Shown: piece after piece, positions 1 through 10,374 of the stretch
How positions within the stretch are numbered: the first letter of the stretch is position 1
How the letters are laid out: each line of letters begins with the position of its first letter
Source: Megaustenia siamemsis
Taxonomy: Eukaryota > Mollusca > Gastropoda > Stylommatophora > Ariophantidae
NCBI GenBank assembly: GCA_032433765.1
Contig: JAVIAB010000051.1
Location: forward strand, 149,813,243-149,877,242
Length of the DNA stretch: 64,000 nucleotides
Direction: 5' to 3'
Program-made: the position numbers and the translations under genes
Notes under the pieces: model-generated
What the model was told of the DNA's origin: nothing
Database searches by the model: none
What the model saw: only the letters and a program-made list of their open reading frames with translations

Positions 1-754
1 TGCCAAAGTTCAGATACCAGTAAACATGATTGGATCCACTTCTCAATTTCGTGTATGTGCAGTCATTGTCATAGAGATTGGTCTTTGTTTTGCCATTAAC
101 TGCGGCCTCTGGTCCACATCCGTCTCCTGTATAACAAGCATTAAATGTGTCGGTCTGGTTTGTGTTCTGTTTGAGAGCCACATTCCGACCCCCGCCAATG
201 TAGATGGAGCAGATATTTGCAACTATCGCCCTTTCAATCCGTAACTTGTTGATCAGACCAGCCCCAGAGCAAAAGACATCAATCTCGTGTTGACTAACAA
301 CAAACCTTGATTAATTGTTACATGAGGCAGAACTATTTAGTTTTACCGTGAAACTGTACGGATCTGTTAAGTCATTCACATAAATACTAAACCAGGAGAA
401 CGGCAAAGATTGATTGAGAGTTGCCTCAACTGATGTAGAATCTGTGTCCGGATTACATGTGGTGTCGTTGTTATCAAACAGGAAAGTAGGTTCAGATTTT
501 TGGGCGTATTTGTACACGAGATCCAAGTACTGACACTGGGGTCCGAAATATTCGTGCTGACAACTGTCATTGTTTGGGCATGTCCCTGTAGTTTTGTCAC
601 AAACTGAGTCATTATAGCAGTGACATTGTAACGTACAATTTGCCCCAAACCAACCGTCTGCACAAGTTAGGTCATTAGCTTCCAAGGCCGCGAACGAAGC
701 CAGCAGAATAAAGACTTGATCTACAACGATGGTTAACGAACTGCGTACATACAT
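1..754 (-). pseudogene. EGF-like and galactose-binding-like secreted protein, 5' part, interrupted by one in-frame stop
   Basis: Read from the ATG at 754 down to the window edge, the frame is open for 251 codons except for one TAA at 311-313. It starts with a hydrophobic signal-peptide-like stretch (about residues 7-26). An EGF-like region follows, with Cys spacing seen in CADGWFGANC and the later CPNNDSCQHEYFGPQC. After the stop the same frame continues with a galactose-binding-like block containing IYIGGGRNVALKQNT, AVNGKTKTNLYDNDC and, at the edge, YWYLNFG, which is the signature spacing of F5/8C or fucolectin-like domains. I know this EGF plus fucolectin-like arrangement from snail proteins that are often large and multi-domain. 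The protein would be secreted or membrane-anchored and could act in recognition, which is inference. The stop sits between the two halves of the galactose-binding region, where no good splice pair is needed. It is therefore a real nonsense change, a polymorphism or a sequence error. The gene continues beyond position 1. Confidence 0.7.
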
Positions 755-921
755 TTATTATCAAATCCGTGATTACATTTCTAAAAGTCCGCCACATCGC
801 TGTGATAACAGATAGCGTGATGTTCTCTAATAGAATGAGACAAACCGTTGGAGACAAGCAAAGTCAACATTGTTTACATCATGGCTCGAACGCAAACAAG
901 CGTCCATCTTGGTGCGTCCCA
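755..921. other. Upstream flank of the EGF-like gene, no feature recognised
   Basis: This stretch lies 5' of the - strand ATG at 754 and may hold its 5' UTR and promoter. I see no convincing TATA box or Inr motif. Confidence 0.2.
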
Positions 922-2199
922 TCAACATAATTCTGTAACGTTATTGTGATCTCAATGCCCTCTACATGCTCAACATAATTCTATAACGTTATTGTGATCT
1001 CAGTGCCCCTTACATGCTCAACATAATTCTATAACGTTATTGTGATCTCAGTTCCCCTTACATGCTCAACATAATTCTATAACGTTATTGTGATCTCAGT
1101 GCCCCTTACATGCTCAACATAATTCTATAACGTTATTGTGATCTTAGTGCCCCTTACATGCTCAACATAATTCTATAACGTTATTGTGATCTCAATGCCC
1201 TCTACATGCTCAACATAATTCTATAACGTTATTGTGATCTCAGTGCCCCTTACATGCTCAACATAATTCTATAACGTTATTGTGATCTCAGTTCCCCTTA
1301 CATGCTCAACATAATTCTATAACGTTATTGTGATCTCAGTGCCCCTTACATGCCCAACATAATTCTATAACGTTATTGTGATCTTAGTGCCCCTTACATG
1401 CTCAACATAATTCTATAACGTTATTGTGATCTCAGTGCCCCTTACATGCTCAACATAATTCTATAACGTTATTGTGATCTCAGTTCCCCTTACATGCTCA
1501 ACATAATTCTATAACGTTATTGTGATCTCAGTGCCCCTTACATGCTCAACATAATTCTATAACGTTATTGTGATCTTAGTGCCCCTTACATGCTCAACAT
1601 AATTCTATAACGTTATTGTGATCTCAATGCCCTCTACATGCTCAACATAATTCTATAACGTTATTGTGATCTCAGTGCCCCTTACATGCTCAACATAATT
1701 CTATAACGTTATTGTGATCTCAGTGCCCCTTACATGCTCAACATAATTCTATAACGTTATTGTGATCTTAGTGCCCCTTACATGCTCAACATAATTCTAT
1801 AACGTTATTGTGATCTCAATGCCCTCTACATGCTCAACATAATTCTATAACGTTATTGTGATCTCAATGCCCCTACATGCTCAACATAATTCTATAACGT
1901 TATTGTGATCTCAGTTCCCCTTACATGCTCAACATAATTCTATAACGTAATTGTGATCTCAGTGCCCCTTACATGCCCAACATAATTCTATAACGTTATT
2001 GTGATCTTAGTGCCCCTTACATGCCCAGCATAATTCTATAACGTTATTGTGATCTCAGTGCCCCTTACATGCTCAACATAATTCTATAACGTTATTGTGA
2101 TCTCAGTGCCCCTTACATGCTCAACATAATTCTATAACGTTATTGTGATCTCAGTGCCCCTTACATGCTCAACATAATTCTATAACGTTATTGTGATCT
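922..2199. repeat. 48-bp minisatellite, about 26.6 copies
   Basis: The unit contains CTCAACATAATTC, the perfect 10-bp palindrome ATAACGTTAT, and a variable block (CTCAGTGCCCC, CTCAGTTCCCC, CTTAGTGCCCC or CTCAATGCCCTCT). Period 48 is constant except for one 47-bp unit near 1860-1880. The variants follow a partly regular order (see findings). Confidence 0.95.
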
Positions 2200-2527
2200 G
2201 CGCCTATTTTCAAGAAAACATTCTTCAGTTGTTCAACATGTGCAAGTCGATGCGAGACAAATTCTGCTACACTTCTAGGACATTTCTGAAGGACAAGATC
2301 TGTGGCTCCTTGCACGGGCTATCTGTTGTCAACATTGATTAGATTTCTTTAATCGTCACTGGTATTTAAAAACCCCAACAAAAGAACGAACAACGAAATA
2401 TCAGATTGACTGAAGCATGATGATCCCTGGCTGTTCTGGCAGTACAATGACAATAAGGAAGTGGGAGATGGGGGAAGTCAAATAACTAGAAGGTAACAAA
2501 GAAGAGACATATAAATAATAGGAGGCA
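2200..2527. other. Non-repetitive stretch with short open frames, no gene recognised
   Basis: Both strands have open frames of roughly 45-50 codons right of the 48-bp array. The - strand one (about 2342 to 2190) reads like a leucine- and histidine-containing peptide and runs into the array. It vaguely recalls the end of a Penelope-type reverse transcriptase, but this is too short to call. Confidence 0.2.
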
Positions 2528-3000
2528 AATGAAGAATAAAAAGCAAAGAAGACTTTTCGTTGACAAGTTTACGTCTATTCTTCCTCATCTTCCTCTTCTT
2601 TCCTTTCTCATCTGCCTTTCAGCGTCGAGGGGAGATATAATTTGGGATCTTTTGCTCTTCTGTTCGCCTCTGCTGCTGTTATGTTTCCTAGTGCTTCTAA
2701 TATTCCATCGATCCATCTTTTTCGGGGTCGACCCTTGGGTCTGGTGTTCTCACAACGTTTGTTGAAGGCTTGTTGTGTTGTGTTTTAATCTTTCTGCCTT
2801 GTCACGTGGCCAAACCATTTTATCTGTTGTTTCCTTATATATTCTATGGAGGGGGCTATTCCTAGCTTTTTTTCTCAGTTCTTCATCTCTGATCTTATCT
2901 CTCAGACTGTTTCCTGTCATTCGTCTGACACATCTAATCTCAGTAAAGGTTATTTTTCTTATTGTTCTTGCATCTAGGGTTTACGTCTATGATTCAATAA
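2528..3000 (-). pseudogene. LINE reverse transcriptase tail, family G, degenerate
   Basis: On the - strand broken frames give pieces such as RRMTGNSLRDKIRDEELR, then MVWPRDKAERLKHNTTS, then GSTPKK before a tail rich in Arg and Lys. The same order of pieces occurs on the + strand at 22555-22945 and, for the last part, at 60240-60410. This is the C-terminal region that follows the RT domain in RTE-like non-LTR elements. Several stops and frameshifts make it dead. It lies upstream of the first receptor exon seen in the window. Confidence 0.6.
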
Positions 3001-3553
3001 AATAACGTCGACAGAAGTAGACAAAGTTACACGCCAAAGATTGACAAGAGGAAACGGTTACACTAACACGATTATCGGCTATAATTAAAAACGTCCATGT
3101 ATATGCTCACTCAATGTCCTCACTCGTAGACTAACTGCTATGTAGTCTGGAGATATGTTTGGTACGCTGAATTTGGATTTTTCATCTTTCAACGAACGTA
3201 AGTCCTACTTCAATGTGCACCTACTTCATTGTTCACCTTGAGAAAGTTGTCCTTAATAAATTTATTGGCGGTACATTTATTCTCCTAAAACTTTCCCACT
3301 TTTTGTCAATATATCTATTTATTTGTATTTTTACAACTATATTGCTCTCTCTCTCTCTCTCTCTCTAGTTTTATTATGTTTTTTTTAAATTAAAATCCCC
3401 CCTCTCTCCTCTCTCTATCTCTCTCTTACAGTGCATCTTTTATTTCATTATTTTTCATGTTCTCTGCTGTTATTGTTTCCTTTTATTTCATTATTTTTCA
3501 TGTTCTCTGCTGTTATTGTTTCCTTTTATTTCTATATAAATTCCGTTGTGCTT
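3001..3553. other. AT-rich stretch with CT microsatellites and a short tandem duplication
   Basis: Contains CT runs near 3343-3367 and 3400-3425. A 44-bp segment (ATTTCATTATTTTTCATG and following) is repeated twice at about 3440-3530. No gene is seen. Confidence 0.6.
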
Positions 3554-3554
3554 A

Positions 3555-3720
3555 GCGCATTCGCCTCCTGACCTGAAAGTTCGAAGTTCAAAAAAATGTT
3601 GTGGCAACATCTTTCCGATTTGTAACGCTCTCGTGATCCACCAAGCCGCCTTAAATGAGTAGAAGAGACACTCTCTGGGAAAGGAAGGAACTTGCCATCT
3701 CACTTTGTGAAGCTAAGATT
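3555..3720 (+). repeat. tRNA-derived SINE-like sequence
   Basis: Has an A-box-like TTAGCGCATTCGCC and a B-box-like AGTTCGAAGTTC at tRNA spacing, followed by a non-tRNA body. Only one copy is seen here, so the family assignment is tentative. Confidence 0.35.
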
Positions 3721-3804
3721 TCATAAATAAAGCTTCTATCACTTACTATGGCACTTGCTTTGGGATTTCCTTTACATTTTCCCTATATATTCTCTTTATA
3801 TCGT

Positions 3805-3933
3805 AGTACCTCCGAAGTCGGAGTTATCTGTCTGTGCGGCGAGGGACCCCTGTGCAAACGGCTGCCAGGGAAAAGTGGATTTACACGCAAAATTCAGTTC
3901 CTAGTCTCTAGGGACTTCGTCAGAGTTGAAAGC
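3805..3933 (+). repeat. Dispersed repeat, copy 1 of 2
   Basis: Shares blocks GAGGGACCCCTGTGC, CTGCCAGGGAAAA and TAGTCTCTAGGGACTTCG with an inverted copy at 40965-41078. Its type is not recognised. Confidence 0.6.
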
Positions 3934-4093
3934 TGGAGAATGCAACAACAACAACAAATCTCTGTATTCTTTTTATATCTATATATTCTATACATTCTAT
4001 TTATAACTTAGTTTTTCTCTTATATCTTTGTATTCTCTTTACATCTGTATATTCACTTTATATATATTTATATTCCTTTATATCTATATATTC

Positions 4094-4613
4094 TCCTTAT
4101 ACTGTTTCAGAAAATGAAAAATATCTTATGCAATAAATCTATGTCAATAAAAATGAGAATGAGAGTTCATCGGTACTATATAGAACCAATTCTGACCTAT
4201 GGAAGCGAATCATGGACAGTAGACAAACAAATGAAAAGACGATTAGAGGCCACAGAGATGGGATTTCTCAGAAGAATGTTGAAAGTTCCCTGGACAGCTA
4301 AAAAGACCAATGAGGAAGTTCTCAAAGAGGCCAACACAAAAAGGGTAGTCTTAAAAAACATCAGAAAGAAGCAATCAACATTTTTCGGGCACATCATGAG
4401 AAGAGGAAAGTTGGAATACTTGGTTACAACTGGCAAAATAAAAGGAAAGAGAGATCGCGGGCGACAAAGAGAGAAAATACTGGATAGCTTGGTGTCATGG
4501 CATGGAAAACAGTCAACAACAGAACTGATACGATGCACTGTGGATATAAGATTGTGGAGGGACATGATCACCTACGCCAACCGGTATGGCACATGATGAT
4601 GATGATGATGATG
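4094..4613 (+). pseudogene. RTE-like LINE 3' end, family B (post-RT C-terminal region)
   Basis: An open frame of about 160 codons (4114-4596) encodes the region after the RT domain of an RTE-like endonuclease/reverse transcriptase. Marker stretches are YGSESWTVDKQMKRRLEATE, RRMLKVPWTAKKTNEEVL, FFGHIMRR, GKIKGKRDRGRQ and the C-terminus RDMITYANRYGT, then a stop. A (TGA)n tail of about 7 repeats follows at 4592-4615, which is typical of RTE-type 3' ends. No RT catalytic motifs are present, so this is a 5'-truncated copy. Related copies lie at 34630-35063 and 45057-45832. Confidence 0.8.
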
Positions 4614-4654
4614 ATACTGTTTTATTATCTTTATATTTGTGTATTATTTTGCGC

Positions 4655-5875
4655 GTGTTTTAGGGACCGCATCGATCATGTAATAGCAAAAGCCCGCAAA
4701 GGATTAGTCGCCTTGAAAGTCTTGGCAGCTGGCAACATCGAGTAGAGGCTACTTACCTTTCTATTCCAGGGACTGGTCCTCCCATCCATTGAGTATGCCC
4801 TAGCAATTCTTACTGTCAGTCGGACTCAAATTGACTGGCTGGAGAAAGTACAGAATGAAGCCACGCGCATTGTCTGTGGGTGTATTAGGGACACTCCCTG
4901 TGTAGCATTGAGGTATCTTCTATACTCTTCAACCATGGATGGCAGGGTCAAGATCAGGAGGGCGTGAACATACCAGAAGATAAGTGCAGATAAAGAGCAT
5001 CCATTGCACCAAGAGCTTAACAGAGGGAAAGGTGACATGCTAAAAGGGCAAATCATGGGTGGGCCGAGCAGAAAATGTCATCAAACAGGTCTGTGGGCTT
5101 ACCAATATCAACAATGGCGAGGAGTGGATACCGATTCCTGCATCTTTCAGGGGCACATTCTCGTGTATTGTCATATTTGAAAAGGAAATGTAGGGAGCAG
5201 AACTCAGTCGTGGTCAATGCAGAAGTCAACGGTCTCATCTGGGATAACACAGAGGAGGAATATGCGGTCATCTATACAGACGAATCTGTACTACGACACC
5301 AAAGGGATGCATGGGCGTTCACAGCACGGTCGGCAGGCAGAACAGTCAAAGAAGACAGTGATGTATACGTTATGACCACGAGTAGTATGACGATGGAGGT
5401 GATGGCAGTGACCAGGGTATTCATCTGGTTAGAGTCACAAGACTACACCCACGCCTGCATATTAAGTGATTCGATGAGCATGATAAGAAAAGTAGAGGCG
5501 GGCTCTGTAAGCAAGTAATGGGTAGAGTCATTGCACAATTCAGAAATACGTAAGGTCACCTTTGTCTACGTCCCTGGACATGCGGGAGTACGGGGAATGA
5601 ATGAGCGGACAGGTTGGCTAGCTGTGCTGTCGTTGAAGACGGTCAACCAATGGATCGGACGGACTTCATCAAAGCCATCCGATATGCGGGAAGAGCACAG
5701 AACTTCGACAACCATGAGTCCACTTCACTCCTTCGGATGAAAGAGATGGGAGTTAAGATGGGAGTTAAGATGGGAGTTAAGATGTCAGTCGCTGGACACT
5801 GCGGGACTTGCTGAGGAGGGGATCTGAGCACCTATGGACATGTTCGGAGTGCTGTGATGATGACCCGCAAATAAG
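4655..5875 (+). pseudogene. Non-LTR retrotransposon fragment with RNase H domain, frameshifted
   Basis: The upstream part (4655-5060) matches the post-RT region in pieces (ARKGLVALKVLAAGN, VLPSIEYALAILTVSRTQID, WLEKVQNEATRIVCGCIRDT). The next part (5075-5740) is an RNase H domain. The four acidic-site neighbourhoods can be seen: YTDESV, MEVMAV, LSDSMS and GHAGVRG. Stops at 5516-5518 and a frameshift after HAGVRG break it. The C-terminus appears in another frame at 5808-5875 as RGSEHLWTCSECCDDDPQ, a Cys-containing end typical of this LINE type. The spacing around 5740-5800 shows internal deletion and three copies of GGAGTTAAGATG. A second scrap of the same end is at 60809-60900. Confidence 0.75.
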
Positions 5876-5918
5876 TGAATATTCTCTTTATATCTATATT
5901 CTCTTTATATATATGCGT

Positions 5919-6120
5919 TCTCTATATCTCATTATATTATCATTGTATTCTCTATTTCTCATTATAGTATCATTGTATTCTCTATTTCTCATTATAGTAT
6001 CATTGTGTTCTCTATTTCTCATTATAGTATCATTGTATTCTCTATTCCTCATTATAGTATCATTGTATTCTCTATTTCTCATTATAGTATCATTGTATTC
6101 TCTATTTCTCACTATATTTA
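5919..6120. repeat. 30-bp minisatellite, about 6.5 copies
   Basis: Unit built from ATTATAGTATCATTGTATTC plus TCTATTTCTC. The open frames on both strands are repeat artefacts (10-residue periods). Confidence 0.9.
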
Positions 6121-6224
6121 CCATGTTTTCGCTATCTCTTCTTTTATTATTATTATTCCCTTTATTTTTTTCTTGCAACTCTATAGCAAACACAAGTGTG
6201 TGTGTGTTTACTCGTTGTTTCTGC

Positions 6225-6482
6225 GATCCACGACAGCTCAGTGGTTAGTGAACTGCACTTACAAAGGTCAAGAGGTCGGGTTCGATCCTGATTGACGGCT
6301 TCCTGGTTCACCCAGCCTTTAATGGGTACCGAATTTTTTTCTGTGAAATTAAAGCGGCACGGGCGTAATACCGACCACATTACCTAACATAATCAGGTGC
6401 CGAAGGTCTATAAAAAGGATGGTCACTAACGCCATGTTCTCTATACGCCGCTTGGCGTGACGGGGCTCTTTAATTTACTGTG
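6225..6482 (+). mobile_element. tRNA-headed SINE (single head), copy 1
   Basis: The head has CAGCTCAGTGGTTAGTG and the B box GGTTCGATCC. The body has GGCACGGGCGTAATACCGAC and ends with CTTGGCGTGACGGGG. It is flanked by a perfect 16-bp target-site duplication, TACTCGTTGTTTCTGC, at 6209-6224 and 6483-6498. Confidence 0.9.
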
Positions 6483-6568
6483 TACTCGTTGTTTCTGCCT
6501 ATCCCTTTCACGATGCCCAGTCCTTCGCTCAACATAATGCCTGTCACGACCACCAGTTCGTTTACGTA

Positions 6569-6828
6569 AACACTAAAGTTAAGAGCCCCGTCACGTCAAG
6601 CGGCGTGTAGAGAAAATGGCGGTAGTGACAAATAACTTTTATAGACCTTCGGCACATGATTTTTGGGGTAATGTGGTCGGTATTACGCCCGTGCCGCTTT
6701 ACTTTCCCAGAAAAAATGCGGTACTCAATTTAAGGCTGGGTGAACCCGGAAGACGTCCATCAGGATAGAACTCGATCTCTTGTCCTTTATACTCCAGATC
6801 ACTACCCACTGAGCTATCGCGGCTCATG
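6569..6828 (-). mobile_element. tRNA-headed SINE (single head), copy 2, inverted
   Basis: Same family as 6225-6482 in opposite orientation. The head ends at GAGCTATCGCGGCTC (6809-6825). Flanks CGTTTACGTA (6559-6568) and CGTTCACGTA (6829-6838) fit a 10-bp target-site duplication with one change. It ends about 60 bp before the first receptor exon in the window. Confidence 0.85.
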
Positions 6829-6889
6829 CGTTCACGTAGATAGAAGATAAGATCACATTTGCAACAATCCTGCTTGTGCTTGTTTCCAG

Positions 6890-7059
6890 AAAGCTCCCTG
6901 CAGTGGAAATCGTCGTCCATGCCTGCATTAAATAAGAGATTCGAGTCTGTCTACGAGGGCAAAGATCTCACATTTGACTGCAGGGTCCAGGCCCATCCCA
7001 AGCCCAGTGTCAAGTGGCTGAAAGACGGGGTCGAACTTAAGTCCGGCAGCAATGTGGAG
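6890..7059 (+). CDS. FGFRL1-like: FGFRL1-like exon: linker and first half of Ig D2
   Basis: The acceptor is TGTTTCCAG ending at 6889 and the donor is GAG/GTAAGA at 7060. The exon enters with two bases of a split codon (phase 1 intron) and leaves on a codon boundary. It encodes a linker (SSLQWKSSSMPALNKRFES), then the B to C' strands of an I-set Ig domain: LTFDC with the first Cys and VKWLKDG with the core Trp. The length of 170 bp suits half an Ig domain split by an intron, as in FGFR genes. The preceding exon should carry signal peptide and D1 but is not identified. Confidence 0.88.
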
Positions 7060-7570
7060 GTAAGAGTCCATTGAATGTTTTGTTTTTCTCAACTTTGTAA
7101 CGAAGCTTGAAACTGATGTTTCTTGAATATAATACTTTGTGTAATTAAAGTGAAGTTTCATTAATGTGATATTGTGCGTAATTTAAAACATAGAAGAGAA
7201 GTTATCTTTATTATTAATTATTATAAATAAGATATGTAATTAAAGCTTGGAAGTGAAGTTTCTATATTGTGATAATGCTTGAAATTAAAAATTAGAAGTG
7301 AAGTATGTTGTGATAATGCTGATAAAGCTGAAGCTGGGAAGTGAAGTTTCTTTTAAGAACAATGTCAGAAAATGAAAACTTGGAAATGAGGGATTTTTTT
7401 TTCCTTTTCTGATATGCATATTTTACAAATTGGAAGTAAAATTTGTGTGTAGTGAAAATTCATGAAATTGAAACTTCCAAGACTTCTACGTCAGACCAAG
7501 ATCCAGCCTGTCGAGACTTTGGGGAAAAATTAGGACAAACACTCATATATGAGTACAGACTTTACGACCA

Positions 7571-7676
7571 GCTGATCATGTGTTATGATCAATTCCTTAC
7601 CCCTTGATCATGTGTTATGATCAATTCCTTACCCCTTGATCATGTGTTATGATCAATTCCTTACCCCTTGATCATG
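7571..7676. repeat. 32-bp tandem repeat, about 3.3 copies (intron 1)
   Basis: Unit begins TTGATCATGTGTTATGATCA. It contains the palindrome TGATCA twice. The AT-rich intron sequence before it (7060-7570) shows nothing else. Confidence 0.9.
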
Positions 7677-7887
7677 AAACAGAACAAAGAGCCCAGTACG
7701 CATGATCCCAAGACTGGAGCGTTGAAGAAAAGGAAAATAAGAAACGTGAAACAACATTTCTTTATTGAGATAATGATCACACTCAAACCTGAAGTTTCAA
7801 TATCAGGAAGCTGCCAGTCAGTGATAACTGAAGGAGTGTTTCCTTGTGTTACATTACTTGTGTTACATTCTTTGTATAAACAATTAG

Positions 7888-8480
7888 CATCAAGTATCAT
7901 GCCTACTGACGTAGGTGATCGTGCCTCTTCACAGCATTCAATCTCGACAGTTATTTATCATTTGTGTTGTTTACCTTCTGCCGAACCTGTCTCTTAAGCT
8001 GTCTGATATCTTTTATCTTTTCTTCCCTCTATCTCTTCGCCACTCAATGTTCCCGTTTTTCAGAATATACTCCCACTGTTCCCTTCTCATTACATGGCCA
8101 ATAAAGTATGATCGTTTCTTCATAATATTGAAAGTCAGCTCTCCTTTTGCTTTGGCCTCTCTCAGAACGTTTTCCTTACTCTTCTTAGCTGTCCGTGGTA
8201 TTCTCAACATTCTTCTTTAAAACCACAATTCTACGGCTTTCAGTGATTTTCTTATCTATTGTCCTATTGTCCATGATTCACATCCATATGTTAAGACTGG
8301 TTCTACATAACATTTAAGAAATCTTTTTCTTGGTTCCATTGCCAAATATGGATTGCTTAATGTCTGAACAATAGAATTGACGTTTTCTATTCAATTTTGT
8401 CTGAGACTAATGATCACAGTTTGAGTTTTATTGATCGCAGCACGGACTATACGCTTTTCAAACAACGCTTCTAAATTTTT
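7888..8480 (-). pseudogene. RTE-like LINE 3' part, family A
   Basis: On the - strand the post-RT tail reads MLRIPRTAKKSKENVLRE, FIGHVMRREQWEY and WRRDRGKKR (8210 to 8013), with degraded flanking parts before and after. The 3' end corresponds to the INNCRDRE end of the better copy at 23030-24185. It lies antisense inside intron 1. Confidence 0.7.
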
Positions 8481-8515
8481 TATTTTACTTTAAGTTTGTA
8501 ATTGAAGCTCTTTGT

Positions 8516-9339
8516 TAGGGTGACCATTCGTCCCCGATTTCCGGGGACAGTCCCCGGAATGTAGAAGTTGTCCCCGAAATAAATTTGTCCCCGATTTCAG
8601 TGAATAAATAAATGTTCATACACGGACTCGGCCCTCTTTTAAAGTAATCACTAGGACGTTACTGAGTTGTGTTTCTTTATCCCAGACTGAGCGGCATTAG
8701 CAGGAAGATAAAAGAGAAGACTTGGACGCGTTGTGTCGGAGATAGCTCTTTGAACTCTTGAAGCGCGGTGCTACGTCACTTCTATTCCCACCACTCACTT
8801 CTATTGGGATGGGTTTAATTTTTAAAAAAAGCAGACACTCTCTCCCTCCCCCCCCCACCCCTGCCTTTCCGGACATCTCCCGCCAGAGTATCTCGCCAAA
8901 GTCGCCAACAGTAAAAACTAACATTAATTTATGGTGTGAAAGCTTCAGTGAAAAACTTGCTTCAAATCATGAGATCTTGAGAAAGATACACTCAAAAAAA
9001 CAAGTACCACGCCGAGGCAACAATCTCTTCAGTATAAATAAGGTACTGTAAACATTACTTTAATACTGCAATTGATATCTATATGTTGTTTAAGTCTTTT
9101 TTATTTTAAATATTTTTTTTAATTGAGAAACACAACTAGCTATTGTAATGTCATTAAGTGCGTGTATCGCATAAGTACCGTGAATATTAACACAAATAAA
9201 ATCAAACAGCAAATAAACACAGTTATTATGAAATTTAAAGTTATCTTTTTTTTTGCATCTACAAAATTTCTTGCGCACACACAGTCACACACCCACCCAC
9301 ACATATTATAAATATATATATATAAATAAATGTATATAT

Positions 9340-9403
<64 letters not shown>

Positions 9404-9512
9404 TTCGTCCCCGATTTTGTGGGACAGTCTCAGAAATAAGCAAAAAAATCCTCTGAAATGTAAAAAATATGACAAATGTCCCCGGAAACCATGGGAAAAA
9501 ATGGTCACCCTA
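8516..9512. mobile_element. hAT-type non-autonomous transposon (997 bp) in intron 1
   Basis: Terminal inverted repeats start TAGGGTGACCATT (8516-8528) and end AATGGTCACCCTA (9500-9512). They are flanked by a perfect 8-bp target-site duplication, CTCTTTGT (8508-8515 and 9513-9520). An 8-bp duplication and TAGGG termini fit the hAT superfamily. The inside has no recognisable transposase, only a CA/TA microsatellite (9341-9400) and an internal sub-terminal repeat of CGTTCGTCCCCGATTT. The right end is 42 bp before the acceptor of the next receptor exon. Confidence 0.88.
9341..9400. repeat. (CA)n(TA)n microsatellite inside the hAT element
   Basis: About 14 CA units followed by about 16 TA units. 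Confidence 0.95.
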
Positions 9513-9554
9513 CTCTTTGTTGAAGAAACTTTCAAATGATGTTCGTCGTTTCAG

Positions 9555-9672
9555 GTGAAGAAGTTCAATCTCGCATTGAAAAATGTGACTACCGTTATGA
9601 GCGGTAACTATACCTGTGTGGTGAGCAACAAGCATGGACAAAAGGATTGGACCTTTCACCTTGATGTTCAAG
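9555..9672 (+). CDS. FGFRL1-like: FGFRL1-like exon: second half of Ig D2
   Basis: The acceptor is TCGTTTCAG ending at 9554 and the donor is CAAG/GTGAGA at 9673. It encodes VKKFNLALKNVTTVMSGNYT with the second Ig Cys in GNYTCVVSN, then the G strand ending in WTFHLDVQ. The exon enters on a codon boundary and leaves after one base. NYTC is also an N-glycosylation site. The pyrimidine tract before the exon is short because a hAT element ends 42 bp upstream. Confidence 0.9.
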
Positions 9673-9891
9673 GTGAGAATTAGAAAGCTTTCCAGGTATT
9701 TAACACAATTGTATATCCAAGATTTTGAAACGACTCCGTGTGCAGATATTTGACACTATTTTATATTTTGCTACTTGACACAATTATTTTGTCCTGGTAT
9801 TTGACACTATTTTGTATCCTGGTATTTGACAATATTTTATATTCTGCTTTTTGATAGAAATTTATATTCTGGTATTTACAGAATGTTGAGA

Positions 9892-10060
9892 ATATCATGG
9901 ACAACTAAGAAGAGTAATGAAAACATTCTGAAAGAGGCCAAAGCAAAATGAGGGCTGATATCTAATATTAGGAAGAAACAATCATCATTTTTTGGCCATG
10001 TAATGAGAAGGGAACAGATGGAATATATTGTAACAACTGGGAAAATCGAGGGATGAAGAG
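9892..10060 (+). pseudogene. LINE tail fragment, family A
   Basis: DNA closely matches the post-RT part of 23030-24185 (MLRISWTTKKSNENILKEA, then FFGHVMRREQMEYIVTT, in broken frame). Short fragment in intron 2. Confidence 0.7.
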
Positions 10061-10207
10061 ATATATACCATTAAGCACTCTTATACAGTAAGCGCTCTTA
10101 AATCACACAGCATTCTGTGGCCTGCTGACCTCAACTAGAAATTATGATCGGATTGAACACCCTTGACCTCAACGCTTGTTGTGGCGTTGCAGGCACGTAG
10201 ATTGCCG

Positions 10208-10374
10208 GTGGCGTCTTGCCCCGGACAGCTCGTCTTGACCCGGACAGCTCGTCTTGACCCGGACAGCTCGTCTTGACCCGGACAGCTCGTCTTGCCCCGG
10301 ACAGCTCGTCTTGCCCCGGACATCTCGTCTTGACCCGGACAGCTCGTCTTGACCCGGACAGCTCGTCTTGACCC
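10208..10374. repeat. 19-bp GC-rich minisatellite, about 9 copies
   Basis: The unit is close to ACCCGGACAGCTCGTCTTG, alternating GACC and GCCC variants. Because 19 is not a multiple of three, the open frames on the - strand cycle through three reading registers and are artefacts. Confidence 0.92.

Noticed and set aside
26..244. 72-codon + strand frame with hydrophobic start
   Set aside because: Antisense shadow of the galactose-binding-like coding sequence on the - strand.
922..2199. CRISPR-like array
   Set aside because: Units are contiguous with no spacers and the genome is eukaryotic.
2200..2342. Possible Penelope RT remnant on the - strand
   Set aside because: Only about 50 codons with one loose similarity; not enough to call.
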